Source of the DNA: Planctomycetota bacterium
Lineage (GTDB): Bacteria; Planctomycetota; Planctomycetia; Pirellulales; Pirellulaceae
DNA length: 64,000 bases
NCBI GenBank assembly: GCA_963204915.1
Contig: CAUJHS010000067.1
Span: 27,728 to 91,727, forward strand
Reading direction: 5' to 3'
Position 1 is the stretch's first letter. Each line of letters begins with the position of its first letter. This document shows, piece after piece, positions 8,404 through 18,039 of the stretch. The notes below the pieces were generated by a model. The model was not told the DNA's origin, searched no databases, and saw nothing but the letters and a program-made list of their open reading frames with translations. Position numbers and translations under genes: made by a program.

Positions 8404-9705
8404 TCAAACCCCAACGGGGGCGCCATGGGCGAAGATCGTTTGTTGGCGATCGGGTCCGACCGAGACGACTTCCACGGGGCGACCCACGAGTTGGCTGATG
8501 CGCTGGATGTACGCCAGCGCGTTGGGGGGAAAATCCTCCAGCCGTCGCAACTGGGAAACGTCTTGCTGCCAGCCGGGCAAAGTTTCGTAAACGGGTTTGG
8601 CGCGGCGCAGGTCGTCGGTATGGCTGGGGAAAACGTTGGTGCGCTTGCCGTCAATTTCATAAGCCACGCAAATGTTGATCTCGGGCAGTTCGCACAACAC
8701 GTCCATCATCATCAGCGAGAGGACGTCGACACCGCTCAGCCGGGCCGTGTAACGCACCGCGACGGCGTCGAACCAGCCGCATCGCCGAGGTCGGCCTGTG
8801 GTCGTGCCGTATTCGCGTCCTCGTTCGCGAATATGGTTGCCGATGTCGTCTTTGAGTTCCGTAGGGAAGGGACCGCCGCCCACGCGCGTGGTGTACGCTT
8901 TGATGACGCCAATGACCTTGTGGATCCAACGCCCCGGTACGCCCGACCCCGCAGAAACGCCCACGCCGGAACTGTTGCTACTGGTGACAAACGGGTAGGT
9001 GCCGTGGTCCACATCGAGCAGCGCGCCCTGAGCGCCTTCGAATAACAGACGTTTGCCGGCCTCCACCGCGTCGAGCAGGTAAGCCGTGGTGTCGGCCACG
9101 TAGGGTTGCAGCCGATCGGCGTAAATGCGGAACTCCTCGAAAATCTTCCGGGCGTCAAGCGAGACGGCATGCCCGTTCTGCATGACGAGCACTTCCTTTT
9201 TCGCTTCGACGATTCGCTCGACATGCTGCTGGAAGGTGTCACGGTACAGGTCGCCGAGGCGAACTGCGTACGAACGGCCGACTTTATCGCGATAGCAAGG
9301 TCCGATGCCGCGCAGCGTGGTGCCAATGCTTTCACCATCGGCGGTGTTTTTGTCGAGCACCTGGTCTTCCGCAATGTGCCAGGGCAGCACGACATGGGCG
9401 CGATCGCTCAACATCAGGTTGTCTTCCAAGGGAACGCCTTGGCTCAACAACCGGTCCATCTCTTGGATCATGACCGGCGGGTTCAGCACCACGCCCGGAC
9501 CGACGACATTCATCACACCGGGCGTAAGTACGCCGCTGGGGATTTGATGCAGCTTGTACGTTGTGTCGCCGCTGACGACGGTATGCCCCGCATTGGCGCC
9601 GCCTTGGTACCGAACGACAATGTCGAACTGGGCAGTGAGCAGATCAACCAGTTTGCCCTTTGCCTCGTCGCCCCACTGCAGGCCAATCACACACGTGCCA
9701 GCCAC
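8404..9705 (-). CDS. purA: Adenylosuccinate synthetase
   Basis: The enzyme joins IMP and aspartate using GTP in the first step from IMP to AMP. The product from the GTG at 9705 is 433 residues, the usual family length. The N-terminal GTP-binding loop reads [12 protein letters not shown], with catalytic D13; the Gly normally after Glu is Ala15. Further motifs are GGANAGHTV with the catalytic His, [36 protein letters not shown], and the C-terminal [13 protein letters not shown]. The GTG has a GGAG about 10 bp upstream; a GTG at 9747 would add 14 residues absent from the family. Confidence 0.94.
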   Translation of the reverse strand: MAGTCVIGLQWGDEAKGKLVDLLTAQFDIVVRYQGGANAGHTVVSGDTTYKLHQIPSGVLTPGVMNVVGPGVVLNPPVMIQEMDRLLSQGVPLEDNLMLSDRAHVVLPWHIAEDQVLDKNTADGESIGTTLRGIGPCYRDKVGRSYAVRLGDLYRDTFQQHVERIVEAKKEVLVMQNGHAVSLDARKIFEEFRIYADRLQPYVADTTAYLLDAVEAGKRLLFEGAQGALLDVDHGTYPFVTSSNSSGVGVSAGSGVPGRWIHKVIGVIKAYTTRVGGGPFPTELKDDIGNHIRERGREYGTTTGRPRRCGWFDAVAVRYTARLSGVDVLSLMMMDVLCELPEINICVAYEIDGKRTNVFPSHTDDLRRAKPVYETLPGWQQDVSQLRRLEDFPPNALAYIQRISQLVGRPVEVVSVGPDRQQTIFAHGAPVGV

Positions 9706-9776
9706 GGAATTGCTCCACAAAGAAAGAGTTGCATAGAAGCCAAACACGCTAGTTTAGGCGGGGTGTGCCAAACTGG

Positions 9777-10277
9777 TCAACCGTTGGGAAACTGCCGGCA
9801 ATACTCGTAGAGCGCCATGGCCGCTGCGGTCGCCACGTTATGCGCAAAGGGTTGACCATACACGGGAATTTCGACCGCTGCGTCCAAGAGCGCCAAAACG
9901 TCGTCGGTCAAACCTTGACGTTCATGACCCAACACCAGGGCGGTCCGCCGGGGAAAGGCGAACTCGTAGAGCGATTGGGAGTGCGTGGTTTGCTCCAAGC
10001 CCACTAGCGCGTAACCCTCGGCCTTGAGATTTTTGAGCACCGGCGGCAAACTGCGGTGCGCGATGATTTCCACCGTATCCACCGCATCCCGCGCCACTTC
10101 GCGGTCAATTTTCGGCTTGCCGCAAGTGTAAATTCGCGGCACGCCGCAACACCCTGCGGCGCGCACGATGCGTGAAAGATTCACGTTGCTGCGCAATTGC
10201 GGCAGCGCCAACACGAGTTCGCGCGGGCGCTCCAGCGACTGTGGCGGTTTGTGACGAAGATGTTCAAGACGCGACAT
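9777..10277 (-). CDS. SpoU/TrmH-family RNA 2'-O-methyltransferase
   Basis: A ~166-residue SPOUT methyltransferase, the minimal size of the TrmH/TrmL class. Motif 1 is VNLSRIVRAAGCCGV (Asn and Arg that contact RNA and SAM). Motif 2 is TALVLGHERQGLTDDVLALLD. Motif 3 is VEIPVYGQPFAHNVATAAAMALYEY, which forms the trefoil knot. It probably methylates a ribose 2'-OH in tRNA or rRNA; the exact site cannot be read from sequence. The ATG at 10277 is preferred (an ATG at 10301 is in frame). It is close behind the ArsR gene (~40 bp) and may be co-transcribed with it. Confidence 0.88.
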   Translation of the reverse strand: MSRLEHLRHKPPQSLERPRELVLALPQLRSNVNLSRIVRAAGCCGVPRIYTCGKPKIDREVARDAVDTVEIIAHRSLPPVLKNLKAEGYALVGLEQTTHSQSLYEFAFPRRTALVLGHERQGLTDDVLALLDAAVEIPVYGQPFAHNVATAAAMALYEYCRQFPNG

Positions 10278-10315
10278 GGCGCCCGACGGCAAAACCAGCA
10301 CGGACCCGGCGACGA

Positions 10316-10765
10316 CTATTCTTCGTCGCTCGCGACGCGCGTGAGCGAAAAACTCTCAAGGCGAATGGCTCCGTTGCCGTCTCCGCCTAGGCGGAACACC
10401 ATGTTCGCCAGATCTTCAAAGCGTTCGGGAAGCACGCGATAGAAGTTGTGTTTGCCGTCGCGGCGAGATTCGATCAGGCGATTCACCCGCAATAACGCCA
10501 AGTGATGGCTGACCGCAGGCTGGCTTTGCCCCAGCATTTCGCACAGCGTACGGACGTTCAACTCGCCGTGCTGCATCAAGTACAACAGGATGCGCAAGCG
10601 GGTTTCGTCGGCAAAGAGCTTGAACAGCAAGACTAAGTCCGAGACAACTTGCTCGCCGATTTCTTCGCCCGTGGAAAGCGAAGCGGCGGCGGGAAAATTG
10701 CCCTCGTCATCATCCGTTAAAAAGTTGTCTCTATTCACGGCAGGTTCGGTGAGCAAATTCACCAT
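10316..10765 (-). CDS. ArsR-family winged-helix transcriptional regulator
   Basis: This 149-residue protein has a central ArsR-type HTH: LFKLFADETRLRILLYLMQ, then LNVRTLCEMLGQSQPAVSHHLALLR as the recognition helix, and a beta-wing ESRRDGKHNFYRV. The usual metal-sensing CVCDL motif in the recognition region is absent, with only a single Cys (RTLCEM), so metal sensing is doubtful. An acidic N-terminal extension and a C-terminal tail flank the domain. The ATG at 10765 follows GAGG. It is divergent from the opp operon and shares a 429 bp upstream region, so regulation of opp is possible but only inferred from position. Confidence 0.88.
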   Translation of the reverse strand: MVNLLTEPAVNRDNFLTDDDEGNFPAAASLSTGEEIGEQVVSDLVLLFKLFADETRLRILLYLMQHGELNVRTLCEMLGQSQPAVSHHLALLRVNRLIESRRDGKHNFYRVLPERFEDLANMVFRLGGDGNGAIRLESFSLTRVASDEE

Positions 10766-11194
10766 TGCAGCCTCAAAAAAGGAAACAAGTTGGTATATGA
10801 CCCGGACCAACCCCACCCTTGCGTGGTGTTCAGCGAGCGAACTTTTAGCCCTCGCCGCTGTACGGCCACATAGACAAGAACCGAGAAAAGTTGGTCTGCG
10901 GCGGAATCGCCATTTTCCCACAGAACGTGGGTGGTGAAAGGAAAAGTACGACAAGCCCCTTTCACGCTAAGGGCATTGTAATCATTTGAACCGCGTGTGG
11001 GGAGCGCAGGTTTTGTAAATTTAGATAATTTTCATCAACTACCGTACATGGGTTTTCACCCATGAGCCCCATCTTTTGGGGTGTTTCTTAGTGGTTCTCC
11101 AGAGAATCGAGTCTTGCAGCCGAGGTTGTTTCTCGCTCGGTATCCCCTTACCATAAACTCGTCGCTCGTTTGGACTTATTCCTTTGAGGCTGCC
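10766..11194. other. Divergent regulatory region, ArsR gene / oppA, with two tandem hairpins
   Basis: This 429 bp region is bounded by divergent genes and contains no convincing coding frame. At ~11015-11040 it turns AT-rich. Next come two adjacent hairpins: CATGGGT/ACCCATG at 11047-11064 and CCCCA/TGGGG at 11067-11081, the latter followed by TGTTTCTT. This resembles a weak terminator or attenuator in the oppA leader. Confidence 0.5.
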
Positions 11195-13120
11195 ATGCAT
11201 CACCCGGTTCGCCGGTTATTTCCTTATTTTGTCGTTTTGGCGGGCATTGCATCCCTCGCGTGGGCTGTAACGTTTGGCACACTGCCGCCGGCCGATTTTT
11301 CGTTCAACAACGGCGATGAGGTCAAGACAGTTGATCCGGCGAAGGCCGAAGGCTCGCCGGAACACCGCATTTTGGAGTCGCTCTATGAAGGGCTGCTGCG
11401 TCAAATGCCCGCGGCGAGCGAATTGGATTCCGACGGATTGATGCCGATGACGCCGCAGCAGGGAGTGGCCGAGTTTCCTCCGGAAATATCGGAGGACGGC
11501 AAGACCTACACCTTTCGCATACGTCCCGAAGCACGCTGGAGCAATGGACGGCCAATGACCGCCGACGACTTTGTGTGGTCCTGGCGGCGGACGCTGCATC
11601 CCGAGACGGCGTCCCAGTACGCCTACCAACTCTATTATTTGGAAGGCGCCCAGCAGTACAACGAAGGGGTTCTCGAAGTCGGCGATCGAGTGGAAATCGA
11701 ATCGGGGGAGCGTAAATTCGACCTTCAACCCTTCCCGCGCGGCACGATGCAATATGGGGTATTGCAAAACATCATCAAACCGCCCCAACCCGAAGGGATG
11801 GACGAGACCGATTGGAAACGCACGTGGATCTATCAAGTTGACGTCAAACCGGAATTGGAAGGCGCCGTGCAATGGGACGCAGCCGGCGCGTTGGGCTTTT
11901 TTTCAAAAGCTCGCGCCGCGCAGTACGACGACGACTTCGACGCCGGATCGCTGCAAGTGGTCCGTCAGGTGTTGCCGCACTTTGAGTCCGAAGTGGGCGC
12001 CCAAGCGAAAGACGATCAAACGTTGGTTGTGACGTTAAAAAACCCCACGCCGTACTTTATTCACCTGGCGGCGTTTTATCCGTTGTATCCTGTGTGCCGA
12101 GAATGCATCGAAGAACACGGCGAGGAATGGTCGCGGCCAGAAAACCTGGTGACCAACGGCCCGTACGTGCTGCAAATGCGGCGCATTCGCGACCGCATTC
12201 GCATGATCAAGAACGCCTATTACTGGGATGCGGACAATGTCAAACTCGAAGTCATCGACGCGATGCCGGTGAAGTCGGAAACCACGGCGCTAAACATGTA
12301 TCTTAAGGGGCAGTTGGACTGGATCATCACGGTGCCGAACACGATCATGCCGATGTTGCGGGAGCGCCCTGACTTCCGCCCGGCGCCGGCCCTGATTACT
12401 TACTTTTACCGGTTGAATGTGGCGAAGCCGCCGCTGGACAACGTGCTGGTGCGACGGGCGCTCAACGCCGCGATGAACAAGCAAGAGATTGTGGAGCGCG
12501 TCACCCGAGCGGGGCAACTGCCCGCGCGCGGCATTGTGCCCCCGGGAATTGCGGGCTACACCGGCGCGGAAACCGGCGAGTTCAATATCAAGGAAGCGCG
12601 TCGCTTGCTGGCCGAAGCAGGCTACCCCGGCGGACGCGGGTTGCCCACCATTGAGATTCTTTACAACACGAGCGAAGGCCACCGCGCGATTGCGGAAGTG
12701 ATCCAACAGCAATGGAAGCAAAACCTGGGAATCAACGTCGAACTGCGCAACCTGGAGTGGGGCGTGTATCTTGATACCGTGACCAACACGCAATTCCAGG
12801 TGGCGCGTGCGGGCTGGATTGCCGACTATCCAGACCCCAACACCTTTTTGGATATGTGGCTTACCGGTGGTCCGCAAAACAACACCAACTGGAGCAACGC
12901 GGAATACGACAACTTGATCCATCAAGCGGCGGCCGAGGGCGATCCCGAGCGGCGCATGCAAATCCTGCAGGACGCCGAACGAATTCTTATGGACGAGTTG
13001 CCCATCATCCCCATCTATTTTTACGTCACGACGAACATGGTGAAGCCGCACGTGCGCGGGTTCTCACCCAACGTGCAAGACAATCACCCGTTGCACATTA
13101 TGAGCATTCAAAAGGACTAG
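11195..13120 (+). CDS. oppA: Oligopeptide ABC transporter, substrate-binding protein
   Basis: The 641-residue product begins with a membrane/signal segment (LFPYFVVLAGIASLAWAV) and then an SBP_bac_5 domain typical of OppA/DppA. Recognisable stretches are EVKTVDPAKAEG, the IRPEARWSNGRPMTADDFVWSW segment, LVTNGPYVL, and PDPNTFLDMWLTGGPQNNT near the C-terminus. It captures peptides in the periplasm and delivers them to the OppBC permease. No lipobox is seen, so it is probably released or anchored by its N-terminal helix. It is longer than E. coli OppA (~540 aa), with insertions in residues ~150-270. The ATG at 11195 follows TTGAGG. First gene of a five-gene operon. Confidence 0.93.
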   Translation: MHHPVRRLFPYFVVLAGIASLAWAVTFGTLPPADFSFNNGDEVKTVDPAKAEGSPEHRILESLYEGLLRQMPAASELDSDGLMPMTPQQGVAEFPPEISEDGKTYTFRIRPEARWSNGRPMTADDFVWSWRRTLHPETASQYAYQLYYLEGAQQYNEGVLEVGDRVEIESGERKFDLQPFPRGTMQYGVLQNIIKPPQPEGMDETDWKRTWIYQVDVKPELEGAVQWDAAGALGFFSKARAAQYDDDFDAGSLQVVRQVLPHFESEVGAQAKDDQTLVVTLKNPTPYFIHLAAFYPLYPVCRECIEEHGEEWSRPENLVTNGPYVLQMRRIRDRIRMIKNAYYWDADNVKLEVIDAMPVKSETTALNMYLKGQLDWIITVPNTIMPMLRERPDFRPAPALITYFYRLNVAKPPLDNVLVRRALNAAMNKQEIVERVTRAGQLPARGIVPPGIAGYTGAETGEFNIKEARRLLAEAGYPGGRGLPTIEILYNTSEGHRAIAEVIQQQWKQNLGINVELRNLEWGVYLDTVTNTQFQVARAGWIADYPDPNTFLDMWLTGGPQNNTNWSNAEYDNLIHQAAAEGDPERRMQILQDAERILMDELPIIPIYFYVTTNMVKPHVRGFSPNVQDNHPLHIMSIQKD

Positions 13121-13128
13121 CCGCCGTC

Positions 13129-14046
13129 ATGCTGTGGTATCTCGTGAAACGCATCATTTGGATGGCGGGCACGTTATGGGTAGTGTTCACCTTGACGTGG
13201 TTCCTGATGCGCGCGGTGCCGGGCGGCCCGTTTGACGCCGAGAAGAAAATCCCCGAGGAAATCCGCCGGAACATTGAGGCGCGCTACAAACTCGATCAGC
13301 CGCTCCACGTGCAGTATCTCGATAATCTGGCGCATGTGATTCGTCTGGACTTTGGCCCCAGCTTCAAACTGCTGGACTATCCGGTTAACCGTGTGATTGC
13401 CGAAGGTTTTCCGGTTTCGGCCAGCTTGGGCGTGTTTGCGATGATCTTCGCGTTGACGTTGGGGCTCACGGCGGGCGTCGCCTCAGCCATTGGCCGACGC
13501 ACCGCGTACGACTATGGGTTCATGGCGCTGGCCACCGTGGGCGTGGCGGTGCCGAACTTTGTGTTGGCCAGCCTGGCCATTGTGCTATTTGTGTTCTACT
13601 TGGGATGGTTTCCCGCCGCCGGATGGGGCACGTTGCGCCAAATCGCCCTGCCTGCCATCTGCCTGGGGGCGCCGTTCGCCGGGTATATCGCCCGTTTGAC
13701 GCGCACCGGCATGTTGGAGGTGTTGGGCCAAGACTACATTCGCACGGCGTACGCCAAGGGTTTGCGTCATCGGCGCGTGATCGTACGCCACGCTTTACGC
13801 GGCGCGATTTTGCCGGTCGTGTCATACCTGGGACCAGCGGTCGCGGCCATATTGACCGGGTCGATTGTCATTGAGCGCATTTTCGCCCTGCCAGGGCTAG
13901 GCATCCATTTTATTGAAGCCGCCACCCAGCGCGACTACACGCTCGCCATGGGGATGGTGCTGGTTTATACGTTCCTGTTGTTCGTCATGAACACGCTGGT
14001 CGACCTTTCCTATGGATTGATTGACCCGCGCGTGAAGTTGAAATAA
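13129..14046 (+). CDS. oppB: Oligopeptide ABC transporter permease OppB
   Basis: A 305-residue inner-membrane permease, the usual length for OppB/DppB. It has six hydrophobic segments, the conserved N-terminal RAVPGGPFDAEK segment that precedes the large periplasmic loop, and the cytoplasmic EAA loop (YIRTAYAKGLRHRRVIVRHA) that docks on the ATPases. It starts 9 bp after oppA, so it is surely co-transcribed. The ATG at 13129 matches the family N-terminus. Confidence 0.95.
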   Translation: MLWYLVKRIIWMAGTLWVVFTLTWFLMRAVPGGPFDAEKKIPEEIRRNIEARYKLDQPLHVQYLDNLAHVIRLDFGPSFKLLDYPVNRVIAEGFPVSASLGVFAMIFALTLGLTAGVASAIGRRTAYDYGFMALATVGVAVPNFVLASLAIVLFVFYLGWFPAAGWGTLRQIALPAICLGAPFAGYIARLTRTGMLEVLGQDYIRTAYAKGLRHRRVIVRHALRGAILPVVSYLGPAVAAILTGSIVIERIFALPGLGIHFIEAATQRDYTLAMGMVLVYTFLLFVMNTLVDLSYGLIDPRVKLK

Positions 14047-14055
14047 CGGCCCTGC

Positions 14056-15315
14056 ATGGCTCACGTTGAAACGAAACCGGAAACCCAAGCCGCACGTTCG
14101 GATTTGCCACCGGCAGACCGCTACGCCAGCCTGCTCGAGGAAGCGCGCAAGTTGCATGGCGTGTCGCACATGCAAGACGCGTGGCGGCGATTGCGCAGGA
14201 ACTGGGCGGCCATGGCGTCGCTTGCGTTTTTGGTGCTTATGTCCGTCGCGGCGGTGCTTACGCCGTTGGTTCCGCTTCAATCGCCCATTTTGCAGGATCT
14301 GGAAAACCGACAATTTCTGCCCCCCAACGCTTCTTCGCGGACATTGCAATTGACGTCCGACGGAGAAACCAAAACGCTTACGCAACTGCTTGCTGAATTC
14401 CGCCAAGAGATTGAGCGACTCGAGCAGGACGCCCGCACGGCGTCCCCCGAAGAACGCGTTAAGATTCAAGAAGAAATTGATGCGCGGTATGCGGTGGAGC
14501 ATCCCTATCAGAAATTTTGGCATCAGCCCGACTGGCTGGCGTGGCGGCTGACCGACTTGCGCATCATCCTGTTCGGCGATTGGTGCCTTCCTTCGCTGTG
14601 CGGCGCCGACGCACTGGGGCGCGACTTGCTGGCCAGGTTGTTCTGGGGCGGTCGTGTGTCGTTGGTGGTCGGCGTGGTCGCCACCTTGGTGTCGCTCCTG
14701 ATTGGCGTGAGCTACGGCGCCACGGCGGGCTTTCTCGGCGGATGGGTGGATGACGTGATGATGCGGATTGTCGATGTGCTGTACTCGGTGCCATTTTTGT
14801 TTGTGGTCATCTTCCTCATTACCATCCTCACGGAAGAAACGATCAAAACCGAGTATCTCGAACCTTACGGCATTGACCAGATCATGATTTTTTACGTCGT
14901 GATTGGCGCCATTTATTGGTTGACGATGGCGCGCGTGGTGCGCGGCCAGGTGATTTCGCTTAAGAACGAGCAATTCGTGGACGCGGCCCGCGTGATTGGC
15001 GCTGGCTCGTTTCGCATCATTTTCCGGCATTTGATTCCCAACGTCATGGGAATTGTGATTGTCTATCTCACGCTGACGATTCCTGCGGTGATGTTGTTTG
15101 AGTCGTTCCTTTCGTTTCTGGGGTTGGGCATTTCGCCGCCCGATGTCTCTTGGGGATTGCTGGTGAACGAGGGAATTCAGGTGATCACGCCCATCAAGAT
15201 CTACTGGTGGCTGGTGTTATTCCCGAGCTTGACGCTCACGCTCACGCTGTTTGCGCTGAACTTTTTCGGCGATGGCCTGCGCGACGCGCTCGACCCGAAA
15301 ATGAAGAATCGTTAG
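14056..15315 (+). CDS. oppC: Oligopeptide ABC transporter permease OppC with a large insert
   Basis: A 419-residue permease, longer than typical OppC (~300). After a first membrane helix (~50-70) it has an extra ~100-residue hydrophilic stretch (~80-180), rich in Glu/Arg/Gln and helical (LLAEFRQEIERLEQDA, then SPEERVKIQEEID), before the conserved ADALGRDLLARLFWGGRVSL and the remaining helices. The EAA loop reads FVDAARVIGAGSFRIIFRHL. With OppB it forms the membrane pore. The insert faces the periplasm by topology and might contact OppA or the envelope; that is inference. It starts 9 bp after oppB. Confidence 0.93.
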   Translation: MAHVETKPETQAARSDLPPADRYASLLEEARKLHGVSHMQDAWRRLRRNWAAMASLAFLVLMSVAAVLTPLVPLQSPILQDLENRQFLPPNASSRTLQLTSDGETKTLTQLLAEFRQEIERLEQDARTASPEERVKIQEEIDARYAVEHPYQKFWHQPDWLAWRLTDLRIILFGDWCLPSLCGADALGRDLLARLFWGGRVSLVVGVVATLVSLLIGVSYGATAGFLGGWVDDVMMRIVDVLYSVPFLFVVIFLITILTEETIKTEYLEPYGIDQIMIFYVVIGAIYWLTMARVVRGQVISLKNEQFVDAARVIGAGSFRIIFRHLIPNVMGIVIVYLTLTIPAVMLFESFLSFLGLGISPPDVSWGLLVNEGIQVITPIKIYWWLVLFPSLTLTLTLFALNFFGDGLRDALDPKMKNR

Positions 15316-15347
15316 GTCTCGAACACTTTGGAATAGCGTACTCCGTC

Positions 15348-16346
15348 ATGCCGGAACCCTTGCTGCGCGTGGAAAACCTCCGCGTTGAATTCAAAACCGA
15401 CGATGGGCTGGTGCAAGCCGTCAATGATGTTTCGTTCGATTTGTTTCCGGGCGAAACGCTGGGCATTGTGGGCGAGTCGGGGTCGGGCAAATCGGTAACC
15501 AATTTGGCCATTATGGGGCTCGTGCCGCGCCCGCCCGGTCGCGTGGTCGCCGGACGAGCGCTGTACCACGGCAAAGACTTGCTCCAATTGCCCGAGCGCG
15601 AACTCTCCGATCTGCGGGGCAAGAAGATCGCGATGATCTTTCAAGACCCGATGACCGCGCTCAATCCGTTCTTAACCATTGCCGAGCAATTGACCGAGGT
15701 GACGCAACTTCACCTCGGGTATTCTCACCAACAAGCCATTTCGCACGCCATCACGATGCTGGAGAAAGTGGGCATCCCCGGCGCCGCACAACGTTTGTGG
15801 GACTATCCGCATCAGTTCTCCGGCGGCATGCAGCAACGGGTGATGATCGCCATGGCGCTTTCGTGCAAGCCCGACATCCTGATCGCCGACGAACCGACGA
15901 CCGCGCTGGACGTTACCATCCAGGCGCAGATCCTGGAGCTGCTGCGCAACTTACAGACGGAGTTGAACATGTCGGTGATTCTCATCACGCACGACTTAGG
16001 CGTGGTAGCGCAGGTTTGCCATCGCGTGATTGTCATGTACGCGGGCCGCATCGTGGAGGAAGCCACGGCAAATTCCTTGTTTGCCGATCCGCGACATCCT
16101 TACACGCTGGGGCTGATGCAGTCGGCGCCGCGTCTGGATCATGCCCGAGCCGAACGCTTACACGCCATTGAAGGGCAACCGCCCGATATGACCCAATTGC
16201 CGGCGGGGTGCGCGTTTGCGCCGCGCTGCCCCTTCGCCGTTGAGGAGTCCTGGCATCAACAGCCCCCGTTGGCGGGTCGGCCCGGCGGCGGACGTTTGGC
16301 CTGCTTTGTCGACATCACGAAAGCGCCGCGCAAGGCCGCCCGTTGA
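15348..16346 (+). CDS. oppD: Oligopeptide ABC transporter ATPase OppD
   Basis: A 332-residue ABC ATPase of the OppD class. Walker A is GESGSGKS (42-49), the Q-loop is [11 protein letters not shown], the ABC signature is FSGGMQQR, Walker B is [12 protein letters not shown] and the switch His is in ITHDLGVV. The C-terminal oligopeptide-transporter extension is present, with the Cys pattern [11 protein letters not shown] that binds an iron-sulfur cluster in some DppD/OppD proteins. It pairs with OppF to power uptake. Starts 32 bp after oppC. Confidence 0.95.
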   Translation: MPEPLLRVENLRVEFKTDDGLVQAVNDVSFDLFPGETLGIVGESGSGKSVTNLAIMGLVPRPPGRVVAGRALYHGKDLLQLPERELSDLRGKKIAMIFQDPMTALNPFLTIAEQLTEVTQLHLGYSHQQAISHAITMLEKVGIPGAAQRLWDYPHQFSGGMQQRVMIAMALSCKPDILIADEPTTALDVTIQAQILELLRNLQTELNMSVILITHDLGVVAQVCHRVIVMYAGRIVEEATANSLFADPRHPYTLGLMQSAPRLDHARAERLHAIEGQPPDMTQLPAGCAFAPRCPFAVEESWHQQPPLAGRPGGGRLACFVDITKAPRKAAR

Positions 16347-16400
16347 TGCGGCCCAGCGACCGCGACCAAAGTTCGATTGTACTACGCTAAATCAACGTCC

Positions 16401-17417
16401 ATGCAAACAATGACCGAACCCCGCGCCGAACGACGCAATAAGCCCGGAGCGCCCGTTCTCGAAGCGCGTAATCTGAAAGTGCACTTTCCTTTTCGGCGCG
16501 GCTTGCCATTTGTGGGCAAATATGGCGTGATCCGCGCTGTCGACGGCGTGAGCCTGCATGTCAACGAAGGCGAAACCCTTGGACTGGTGGGTGAATCGGG
16601 GTGTGGAAAATCGACGACCGCGCGCGCCATCGTCGGCCTGACGGCGCCCACGTCGGGCGAGATTTACTTGAATGGCGCTCGCATCGACGGACTTTCGTCG
16701 TCGGCCATGTTTACGCATCGCCGCGACATGCAAATGGTGTTTCAGAATCCGTTTTCTTCGCTCAACCCGCGAATGACCGTGGGCGCCATCATCCGCGAGC
16801 CGATGGACATTTTCCACCTTCATTCGCGGCGCGACCGCCGGCTAGAAGTGATGCGGCTGATGGACCTCGTCGGGCTCAACCCAAGGTACATGAACCGTTA
16901 CCCGCATGAATTTTCCGGCGGGCAACGGCAACGCATCGGCGTAGCCCGCGCGTTGGCGGTGGAGCCGAAGATTATTCTGTGCGATGAGCCTGTTTCGGCC
17001 TTGGATGTCTCGATTCAGGCGCAGGTGATCAACCTCTTGATGGACCTGCAACAGAAACTCGGCGTGGCGTACCTGTTTATCGCGCACGATCTGGCGGTTG
17101 TCCGGCATATCGCCCATCGCGTGGGCGTGATGTATTTGGGGCGCATCGTCGAGTTGGCCGACGCCGACGCCTTGTACGCCTCGCCCAAGCACCCCTACAC
17201 GCAAGCGCTGCTGTCGGCGGTTCCGGTTCCCAATCCTCAGCGCGAGGAGCAACGCCAGTACGTGGCGTTAGCGGGAGAACCGCCGTCGCCGGACCGCCAG
17301 TACCCAGGATGTCCCTTTGCGCCGCGCTGTCCGATTGGCGATGAGCATTGCCGCGAAGTCGCGCCGCAGCTTGCCGGCGGGCAGCATTTGGTGTCATGCC
17401 ATAAAGTCGAAACGTAA
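16401..17417 (+). CDS. oppF: Oligopeptide ABC transporter ATPase OppF
   Basis: A ~338-residue ABC ATPase, last gene of the opp operon. It carries Walker A GESGCGKST, the Q-loop FQNPFSSLNPR, the signature FSGGQRQRIGVARAL, Walker B IILCDEPVSALD and switch His IAHDLAVV. The C-terminal domain has the GCPFAPRCP cluster motif. The OppF-type N-terminus (NLKVHFPFRRGLPF) distinguishes it from OppD. The start is uncertain between codons at 16377, 16401 and 16410; none has a strong ribosome site. It converges on the membrane-protein gene at 17454, 36 bp away. Confidence 0.94.
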   Translation: MQTMTEPRAERRNKPGAPVLEARNLKVHFPFRRGLPFVGKYGVIRAVDGVSLHVNEGETLGLVGESGCGKSTTARAIVGLTAPTSGEIYLNGARIDGLSSSAMFTHRRDMQMVFQNPFSSLNPRMTVGAIIREPMDIFHLHSRRDRRLEVMRLMDLVGLNPRYMNRYPHEFSGGQRQRIGVARALAVEPKIILCDEPVSALDVSIQAQVINLLMDLQQKLGVAYLFIAHDLAVVRHIAHRVGVMYLGRIVELADADALYASPKHPYTQALLSAVPVPNPQREEQRQYVALAGEPPSPDRQYPGCPFAPRCPIGDEHCREVAPQLAGGQHLVSCHKVET

Positions 17418-17453
17418 GCCGCAACCGGGCCGCCGCGAAGTGTTGGGCTTGAG

Positions 17454-17990
17454 TTACTCAGCAGGGTGGCTCACGGTCGTGTGCTCACCGGGAACGCGGT
17501 CATTGGTCGATTCGGCTTGAGCGGCTTCCTCAAGATAAAGCCGCCCGCCGAGGTAATACTCGATCAGCGCTGTCATCGCCTCGCGTTGGCCCGCCCAGAA
17601 AACGAACAAGGCAGGGCGTGCGCCCCAGCGCGTGGGATCGGTGCGGCCGTAGAGAATGACGCCGCGCGGCGTATATTCATAGCCCCCTAAGTCAACCCAC
17701 GAAATATTTTTCCGCCGTCCAAGCAGGACCTGCGTAACGCCGCGCGGGTGAAACTCAAATTGGAACGGCATCCAGGTGCGCCATAACGATGCGCTAAGGA
17801 ACACGCCAGCGATCGCGCACGTCCAGGCATCCCGCGAGTAGTACCCAGCCCCGAACACCGCGGCGACTCCCAACAGTAAGGCTGGAATGGAACGCCACGG
17901 ATCGTTGCGTATCGCCCAATTTGAAACCTTGACGTCACGCGGCGCGGGACGCAACAGAAACGGCGAGTCTCGATTCGAAACGGACGGCAT
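17454..17990 (-). CDS. Small membrane protein with PH-like domain (unknown)
   Basis: A ~178-residue protein with two adjacent hydrophobic helices (IPALLLGVAAVFGAGYY and ACAIAG-like following segment) and then a beta-rich C-terminal half (FHPRGVTQVLLGRRKNISWVDL, YTPRGVILYG) resembling the bacterial PH-like (bPH) fold of small membrane proteins. No catalytic motif is visible. I chose the ATG at 17990; an upstream ATG at 18062 would overlap the neighbouring gene. It follows the membrane protein at 18040 by 49 bp and may share its transcript. Confidence 0.6.
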   Translation of the reverse strand: MPSVSNRDSPFLLRPAPRDVKVSNWAIRNDPWRSIPALLLGVAAVFGAGYYSRDAWTCAIAGVFLSASLWRTWMPFQFEFHPRGVTQVLLGRRKNISWVDLGGYEYTPRGVILYGRTDPTRWGARPALFVFWAGQREAMTALIEYYLGGRLYLEEAAQAESTNDRVPGEHTTVSHPAE

Positions 17991-18039
17991 GCTTTTATTG
18001 TACTTTGCGAACGACCACGACGCGCGCCGGTTAATCTTC

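Noticed and set aside
13897..15030. 377-codon minus-strand frame
   Set aside because: Antisense to oppB/oppC with Arg/His/Gln-rich, non-protein-like composition.
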